Positions 4,457 through 7,166 of a DNA stretch of 7,166 bases are shown here, piece by piece. Numbering within the stretch: the stretch's first letter is position 1; every line of letters begins with the position of its first letter. A program made the translations under genes and the position numbers. Where the stretch lies: contig JAAZAI010000553.1 in NCBI GenBank assembly GCA_012514445.1, positions 1-7,166 on the forward strand, in the 5' to 3' direction. The DNA comes from Lentisphaerota bacterium (GTDB lineage Bacteria; Verrucomicrobiota; Kiritimatiellia; RFP12; UBA3636). The notes below the pieces were generated by a model. The model had not been told where the DNA came from. It did no database searches and saw only the letters and a program-made list of their open reading frames with translations.

Positions 4457-6123
4457 CTATTTGAGTTCCTGCGCGGCCTCATTTCGCGACTGCTGCTCCT
4501 GTTGCCGATGGGCTTTGTAGGCGGCATCGTAGGGCCCAAAGCCGATGTCTTCCGGGATCAGGTCGACGTGAGGTCCGCTGTCCTCGGCAAAGACCGTCCG
4601 CACCGCGTCCAGGTAGCCGAAGCCGTACTCCCGATACGGCGCAAGATAATGACCTTCTCCCCACTCGTTCCAGTTGTCCAGCAGCAGCATCTTGCCGCCC
4701 AGTTCGTCGGCGGGAAGTGTGGAAATGAAATCCTTGGCCTTGCGCAAGAGGGTCTCGAAGTCAGACGGCGGAATCTTCCAGATTGAACCTTCGTCTTTCC
4801 ATCCGCTCCACGCCTGCGAGACCGTGACGACCTGCGGGAGGACACCCAGTTGCTGCGTTTTGTTGATATTGTCCATCTGTGCTTGGATGGCTTGCTCCGG
4901 CGTCGGGTTGTTTGGCAGGTTCCAGCAATAGGCAAAGGTGTAGTCGAGCCCCAGTTGTTTCATGAGCTCAAGGTGATTCGGGTCAAGCCCGCGGTACTCG
5001 CCAAGAATATGGAGCCCGTCAAATCCCTTTTCCCGGCACGCCGCCCGCATGAGATTGAACGCCTTGGCCACGTTCTCGATCCCGCCCAGGTCCTGAACAA
5101 GGAACTGCGGGCGGTAGACATACAGCACCGGCTTGTTGTCGATCTTCAGGTAGCTGGGATGCGTGAAGTAGTTGTCGATCCAGAATGGGAGGAGGTTCTC
5201 CATGAGGTCGGCCTCGTCCGCGACGCCAGACTTGCCCCGCCTTTGGTTCTCCCACATGATGGTGAACTTCGTCTTGTCGACGAACTTTGATTTGAACAGG
5301 GCATCGTGAATGGCGCTGCTGAACTGCATCTCGACCGCCCCCCCTGGCTCGTCCGGTACCAGCAGTAGATGAAAAAGGATATGCCATGCTCGACCGCCCA
5401 TTTCGTTTCCCAGTCAGAGACCTCCGGGTTCTCCTGCGAGTAGAAGCCCAGGGCCGGCGTCCGTTCGGGGTGCTTGAGCACATTGTCCCACATCCGCGGC
5501 TTGTCCGCTTCCCACAGCGGGCAATGATGCGCTCCAATGAGAATCGGCGTCGAGACCGGCGCAGGCTCGGGAATGTATCGTTGCTTCGAGATATTGACTG
5601 GCGGCAGGAACTGCATCGACAGCGATGCGCTCGCCACGGTCTCGGCTCCCGCGTCAATCTGCAGGAGAAACTCGCATTGCATGGCTTCAGTCGCTTCAAT
5701 CTGCCAGGCGAGAAGCTTCTCCGCACGGCTTCCGATGCGCACGGGCGAGTCCATGGCGGGCCCAATCAACTGCACGCCTTTGGGAAGAACAAGCCGGGGT
5801 CGCAACTCGGCGTCAACATCGCCAACATTTACAACCGTGGCGACGATGGTTGTTGGCCTCTGCGCCCGATCGACAGGCTTCTCCTGCAGAAAACTACGTA
5901 TGCGGATTGTGTCGTGCTGAACGCTCATCTCTTTTCTCTTTCTGCCGAACAATGATGAGTTGTCAACATGTTCGACGACCAGAACCTTTCCAGTCGGGAC
6001 AGCCTGGGAGGCGAGTTCGCCTCCCATTTGCTCAAGCACACTGTTTGTGTCCATTACACCACCACTCGCAGGAATGACATAAAGCGCGGTGATTAACGTG
6101 ATTCGCCATGCCAGTTTCTCCAT
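4457..6123 (-). CDS. Secreted WbsX/GH99-like protein, interrupted by a frameshift in a G7 run
   Basis: Two overlapping frames (6123 to about 5338, then about 5344 to 4457) join into a 555-residue protein if one base is added to the seven-G run at 5344-5338 (minus strand). Residues 1-22 (MEKLAWRITLITALYVIPAS...) are a signal peptide. Residues 50-190 look like an Ig/CARDB-type beta domain. From residue 197 the GH99-like/WbsX (glyco_tran_WbsX) domain begins: AHHCPLWE (H199, H200), PALGFYSQENPEVSDWE, FFIYCWYR (Y253-R257), the break at 261-262, FTIMWEN, and WNEWGEG (485-491) with HYLAPY. The family is tied to polysaccharide or mannoside chemistry; an exported enzyme or carbohydrate-binding role is inferred. 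The start at 6123 is chosen over 6177 because of AGGAGG 6 nt upstream and the signal peptide. The break may be a real lesion, slippage or a sequencing error. Confidence 0.8.
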
Positions 6124-6129
6124 TATCCG

Positions 6130-6135
6130 CCTCCT
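6130..6135 (-). promoter_or_regulatory. Shine-Dalgarno fixing the WbsX/GH99-like start
   Basis: AGGAGG on the minus strand lies 6 nt before the ATG at 6123. It picks this start over the upstream ATG at 6177, which would add 18 non-signal-like residues encoded in the repeat region. Confidence 0.8.
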
Positions 6136-6167
6136 GTCTGCACACCCGTTGCTTACCTGCCGTCTCA

Positions 6168-6243
6168 GCGTTGTCATTCCCCACCTCCGCGCCCTCCGCG
6201 TCTCCGCGTTGTTATTCCCCTCCTCCGCGCTCTCCGCGATCCT
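6168..6243. repeat. Imperfect 38-bp tandem repeat (two copies)
   Basis: Copies at 6168-6205 and 6206-6243 both start GCGTTGT and share CTCCGCG modules; about 31 of 38 positions agree by eye. On the minus strand the core reads as repeated CGCGGAG units. The second copy encodes the last residues and stop of the upstream CBM9-like gene; the first lies in the intergenic spacer. Heptad CGCGGAG/CGCAGAG repeats of this look are common as dispersed intergenic repeats in many bacteria; that comparison is from general knowledge. Confidence 0.65.
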
Positions 6244-7165
6244 GCGGCGCGGCCGGCTTCAAGTCGCCGTAGAGCGCAGCGTCCTTGGCGGGGAACACGC
6301 CGCCGCCCCAGGTCGCCACCGCGGAGCGGGTCTCGCCGTCGTTCTCGTTGACGACAAGCGCGAAGCGCAGCGGCCGCTCCGACGAGGGCGCGTACGGGTA
6401 GCATTCGCCCGCGGGGATCTCCACCGCGTAGCGCATGACGCCCGCCTTTGCATCGACACCCACCACCACGCGGCCGCCGCGCACGGCGCGTCCCGGCGGC
6501 GTCCACGCGATCGGCAGGTCGCCCGAGACATCGGCGTTCGCCGTCTTGAACAGCTCGGGGCCGAATGCCGTCAGGCCCGCGATGAACTCCAGCCGGTTCT
6601 GGGTGGCGCCGCGTCCTTCGAAATCGAAGGCGAACTCGATCGAGTCACCCTGCCACATCGCGGCACCGACGGCGGGCTGGTGATGGCGCGCATCCGTTGT
6701 CTCGACGAGGAGCTGGACGGCGTTCGTCAGCACCGCCACGGCGAAGCGCACCCGCATCGCCGGGTCGCCCGCACCGCCATCGAGGCGTTGCAGGCGGATG
6801 CCCGCGTCGTTCCACGTCGCGTTCGCGGCGATTGTGCCCGATCCGGAGAGGATCGGCCGCGTGCCGAAGACGCCTTCGACGGTGTGCTGGATCGGCCGCG
6901 CGTCCGCACGTGGGGAGAAGACGCCGCTGGCGCGAGGCCAGTCGGCCGGCGCCTCGGGAAGATCGGCGGAATGCAGCACCTGGCTCTTCAGGACGAAGCC
7001 CTCCGCCGCCGCGGCCTGGCGCCCCTCCCAGTCCTCGATGATCTTTCCCGCCAAGGCTTCCAGCAGCCTGGGATCGAGAGGCTCGGGCTGCTCGGACGTG
7101 GTCCAGAAGACGAGCAGCGGCCGTGTGCCCGCGAGGTGCGCGGCGCGCTGGTTGCCGAAGGCGTA
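6212..7165 (-). CDS. CBM9/DOMON-like carbohydrate-binding protein, C-terminal part (N-terminus outside window)
   Basis: The frame is open to the right edge with no stop. The first possible start inside the window is an unlikely TTG at 7054, so the true start lies beyond the window. Roughly the last 220 residues look like a family 9 carbohydrate-binding/DOMON beta sandwich: ANATWNDAGIRLQ, strands VRFAVAVLTNAVQLLVE, the hallmark GDSIEFAFDFEG, GVMRYAVEIPAGEC, and LRFALVVNENDGETR. They end with GDLKP before a short repeat-encoded tail (DRGERGGGE). Such domains bind glycans or sit in extracytoplasmic proteins with other catalytic parts; here the N-terminal part is not visible. The gene lies 88 bp upstream of the WbsX/GH99-like gene on the same strand and may be co-expressed with it. 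Family assignment rests on motif pattern only. Confidence 0.65.
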   Translation of the reverse strand, partial: YAFGNQRAAHLAGTRPLLVFWTTSEQPEPLDPRLLEALAGKIIEDWEGRQAAAAEGFVLKSQVLHSADLPEAPADWPRASGVFSPRADARPIQHTVEGVFGTRPILSGSGTIAANATWNDAGIRLQRLDGGAGDPAMRVRFAVAVLTNAVQLLVETTDARHHQPAVGAAMWQGDSIEFAFDFEGRGATQNRLEFIAGLTAFGPELFKTANADVSGDLPIAWTPPGRAVRGGRVVVGVDAKAGVMRYAVEIPAGECYPYAPSSERPLRFALVVNENDGETRSAVATWGGGVFPAKDAALYGDLKPAAPQDRGERGGGE

Positions 7166-7166
7166 A

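Noticed and set aside
6123..6177. Upstream ATG at 6177 as the start of the WbsX/GH99-like gene
   Set aside because: The added 18 residues are polar and Arg-rich and spoil the signal peptide. The ATG at 6123 has AGGAGG at ideal spacing.

Overview
The window is GC-rich bacterial DNA with AGGAGG-type ribosome binding sites. It most resembles an accessory region of a PVC-group genome (Verrucomicrobiota, Kiritimatiellota or Lentisphaerota). This placement is inferred from a secreted protein ending in the D-x-DGDG-x-TDWEEF-x-AGTDP motif plus C-terminal beta domain common in that group, a secreted WbsX/GH99-like protein, and a CBM9-like carbohydrate-binding protein. No rRNA, tRNA or CRISPR array was seen.

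Layout. Only one gene is on the plus strand: the 3' part of a large secreted protein at the left edge (2-1063), which converges on everything else. The rest reads right to left. At the right edge is the C-terminal part of a CBM9/DOMON-like secreted protein (to 6212). It is followed by an 88-bp spacer containing a 38-bp tandem repeat, then a secreted WbsX/GH99-like gene (6123-4457) broken by one base in a run of seven G. Next come a decapitated DUF4143 AAA-ATPase (4325-3780) whose break point abuts a 23-bp palindrome, and a 247-bp gap with a second palindrome and a G10 run. A Fur/PerR-family regulator (3532-3065) with a clear sigma70-type promoter and overlapping inverted-repeat operator then overlaps by ATGA a QueD/6-pyruvoyl-tetrahydropterin-synthase-like gene (3068-2586), which ends at a strong intrinsic terminator. 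Last are a RelB/DinJ-type antitoxin (2471-2193), a 25-codon toxin remnant (2196-2119) and an aldo/keto reductase (2122-1184).

Two parts stand out. First, the antitoxin gene overlaps (ATGA) a tiny ORF that is recognisably only the C-terminal tail of a YafQ/RelE toxin. That ORF in turn overlaps (ATGA) the aldo/keto reductase, which has no visible Shine-Dalgarno of its own. The toxin has lost its body, but the reading frame and both translational couplings are intact. The antitoxin may therefore survive as the autoregulator of a metabolic gene. Second, the Fur-family regulator carries PerR-like metal-site residues and is translationally coupled to a QueD-family protein in which the usual catalytic cysteine position is alanine.

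Overall the region mixes carbohydrate-active secreted proteins, a metalloregulatory operon, and visibly eroded accessory genes (truncated toxin, truncated ATPase, frameshifted WbsX/GH99-like gene).
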